Below are positions 4,310 through 5,091 of a DNA stretch of 5,091 bases, piece after piece. Location: positions 1 through 5,091 of the forward strand of contig JAFSWA010000012.1 in NCBI GenBank assembly GCA_017444705.1, given 5' to 3'. The DNA is from a bacterium. Lineage in GTDB: Bacteria; Cyanobacteriota; Vampirovibrionia; Gastranaerophilales; Gastranaerophilaceae. The first letter of the stretch is position 1, and each line of letters begins with the position of its first letter. The notes under the pieces were generated by a model. It searched no databases, was not told where the DNA came from, and saw nothing but the letters and a program-made list of their open reading frames with translations. A program made the position numbers and the translations under genes.

Positions 4310-5017
4310 ATGAAGAGTACAAGTTTCAAAAAAAGAGTAAAAGTATTAATTTGTGATGACAACCATGAACATGTTCAAGGTATCAGCGAATTAATCAAAA
4401 TTGAAGGAGATTTTGATGTTGTTGCAACAACAACTTCCGCTGCAACGGCTTTGATATTGGCAAAAAAATATCGACCCGATGTTATTTTAATGGATATGAA
4501 TATGCCTGAAAAAGACGGTTTAAGTGCAATTTATGATATTGAAAAAGCGGGACTTGAAACAGGAATAGTTGCTCTGAGTGCTTATGATGATTCGGATTTG
4601 ATTTTCAGAGCAATGAAAACAGGTGCAAAAGCTTATATTTTAAAAACAATGGCGTCTGCTCAATTAATTAAAGCTATTGAAGAAGTTTCTCAGGGCAGAA
4701 CATATTTGCCGCAAAGTTTATCTTGCAAATTCTTTAATTATTTCCAAGCTCTTGTCAAAAAACAGGAAAGCGAAACTAAGGACGAAACAAATCTTTTAAA
4801 TACATTAACACAGAGAGAAGAAGAAGTATTGGATTTATTGACTCAGGGTTTGACATACAAGGATGTTGCAAAAACTTTATTTATTGCTGATACAACTGTT
4901 AAAACGCATGTAAATAATATTTTCCAAAAATTGCAAGTCAGTGACAGAACAGGTGCGGTTTTGTACGCAATTAACAACGGATTTATGAGTAAAAAACGTG
5001 CACAAATAGCTGTATAA
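4310..5017 (+). CDS. NarL/FixJ-type response regulator (REC + LuxR HTH), 235 aa
   Basis: This is a cytoplasmic two-component DNA-binding regulator. The receiver domain (about 10-125) has the acidic pair Asp16/Asp17, phospho-acceptor Asp62 in MDMNMPEKDG, Ser90 as switch residue and Lys112, so it should be phosphorylated normally. A linker (about 130-163) leads to a LuxR-type helix-turn-helix (166-224) with LTQREEEVLDLL, the recognition segment TTVKTHVNNI and KLQVSDRTGAV. No sensor kinase is adjacent, so partner and targets are unknown. I chose ATG 4310, with a GGGGGAG stretch (4301-4307) just upstream. GTG 4277 in the same frame, with AGAGG at 4261-4265, is a real alternative that adds 11 residues (246 aa). 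The inverted repeat at 4168-4209 may be its own or another regulator's site. The next gene begins 15 nt after the stop, so the two are probably co-transcribed. Confidence 0.92.
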   Translation: MKSTSFKKRVKVLICDDNHEHVQGISELIKIEGDFDVVATTTSAATALILAKKYRPDVILMDMNMPEKDGLSAIYDIEKAGLETGIVALSAYDDSDLIFRAMKTGAKAYILKTMASAQLIKAIEEVSQGRTYLPQSLSCKFFNYFQALVKKQESETKDETNLLNTLTQREEEVLDLLTQGLTYKDVAKTLFIADTTVKTHVNNIFQKLQVSDRTGAVLYAINNGFMSKKRAQIAV

Positions 5018-5032
5018 CAGGAATGAATGTAA

Positions 5033-5091
5033 ATGGCAATACAAAAATTTAAAGCTCTAAAACCTTTTTTATTTGAAAATGATTATAATAT
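5033..5091 (+). CDS. Start of an unidentified gene, cut by the window edge
   Basis: ATG 5033 opens a frame that runs without a stop to the edge (19 full codons, MAIQKFKALKPFLFENDYN...). AGGA at 5019-5022, 10 nt upstream, is a plausible ribosome binding site, and the 15-nt gap after the response-regulator stop suggests an operon. Nearby ATGs at 5023 and 5027 hit stops quickly. The start faintly recalls DUF1015-type proteins ('...FKALRP'), but this is too short to name a family. Confidence 0.6.
   Translation, partial: MAIQKFKALKPFLFENDYN

Overview
This AT-rich window looks like chromosomal DNA from an anaerobic bacterium. My best guess is a gut member of the non-photosynthetic cyanobacterial relatives (Candidatus Gastranaerophilales, Melainabacteria/Vampirovibrionia). 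Three things support this: a clear HydE ([FeFe]-hydrogenase maturase, an anaerobe's gene); a small protein beginning with an 'SVNFKG...NFKA' signature, which I recall from many short Gastranaerophilales proteins; and intergenic DNA full of small palindromic repeats. The assignment is inference, and a low-GC Firmicute or another anaerobe is not excluded.

Layout. Positions 1-416 are mostly non-coding: possible tails of an upstream gene, a cluster of short hairpins (110-197), and a promoter region with a perfect 10-bp tandem repeat. A hypothetical hydrophilic protein with a helical C-terminus follows (417-902, +), ending in a strong intrinsic terminator (951-987). Positions 1002-1235 are a repeat-dense spacer with a 138-bp MITE-like element carrying perfect 11-bp terminal inverted repeats, plus two smaller palindromes. 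Next is a divergent pair: an SDR-family oxidoreductase (1243-1947, -) and the small subunit of a 3-isopropylmalate dehydratase-type enzyme (leuD-like, 2056-2556, +). A second copy of one repeat lies in the leuD leader. hydE (2583-3578, -) converges on leuD. Upstream of hydE, a hairpin terminator (3618-3662) ends a small NFKG/PGLGQ membrane protein gene (3681-4067, -). A divergent spacer with a perfect 12-bp inverted repeat then leads to a NarL/LuxR-type response regulator (4310-5017, +) and the start of another gene (5033 onward, +).

The genes do not form one pathway. HydE belongs to H-cluster assembly (with HydF and HydG, not present here) and the LeuD-like protein to leucine or a related 2-oxoacid pathway (its large subunit is not present here). 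The SDR, the response regulator and the two small proteins have no visible partners, except that the response regulator probably shares a transcript with the gene at the right edge. The most distinctive regulatory observation is that the SDR gene and hydE both have an exact TATAAT ending 6 nt before the ATG and no Shine-Dalgarno sequence, which predicts leaderless mRNAs, whereas the other genes have SD-like sites. I see no CRISPR array, tRNA, rRNA, transposase gene or recognisable defence system, and no clearly new multi-gene system.
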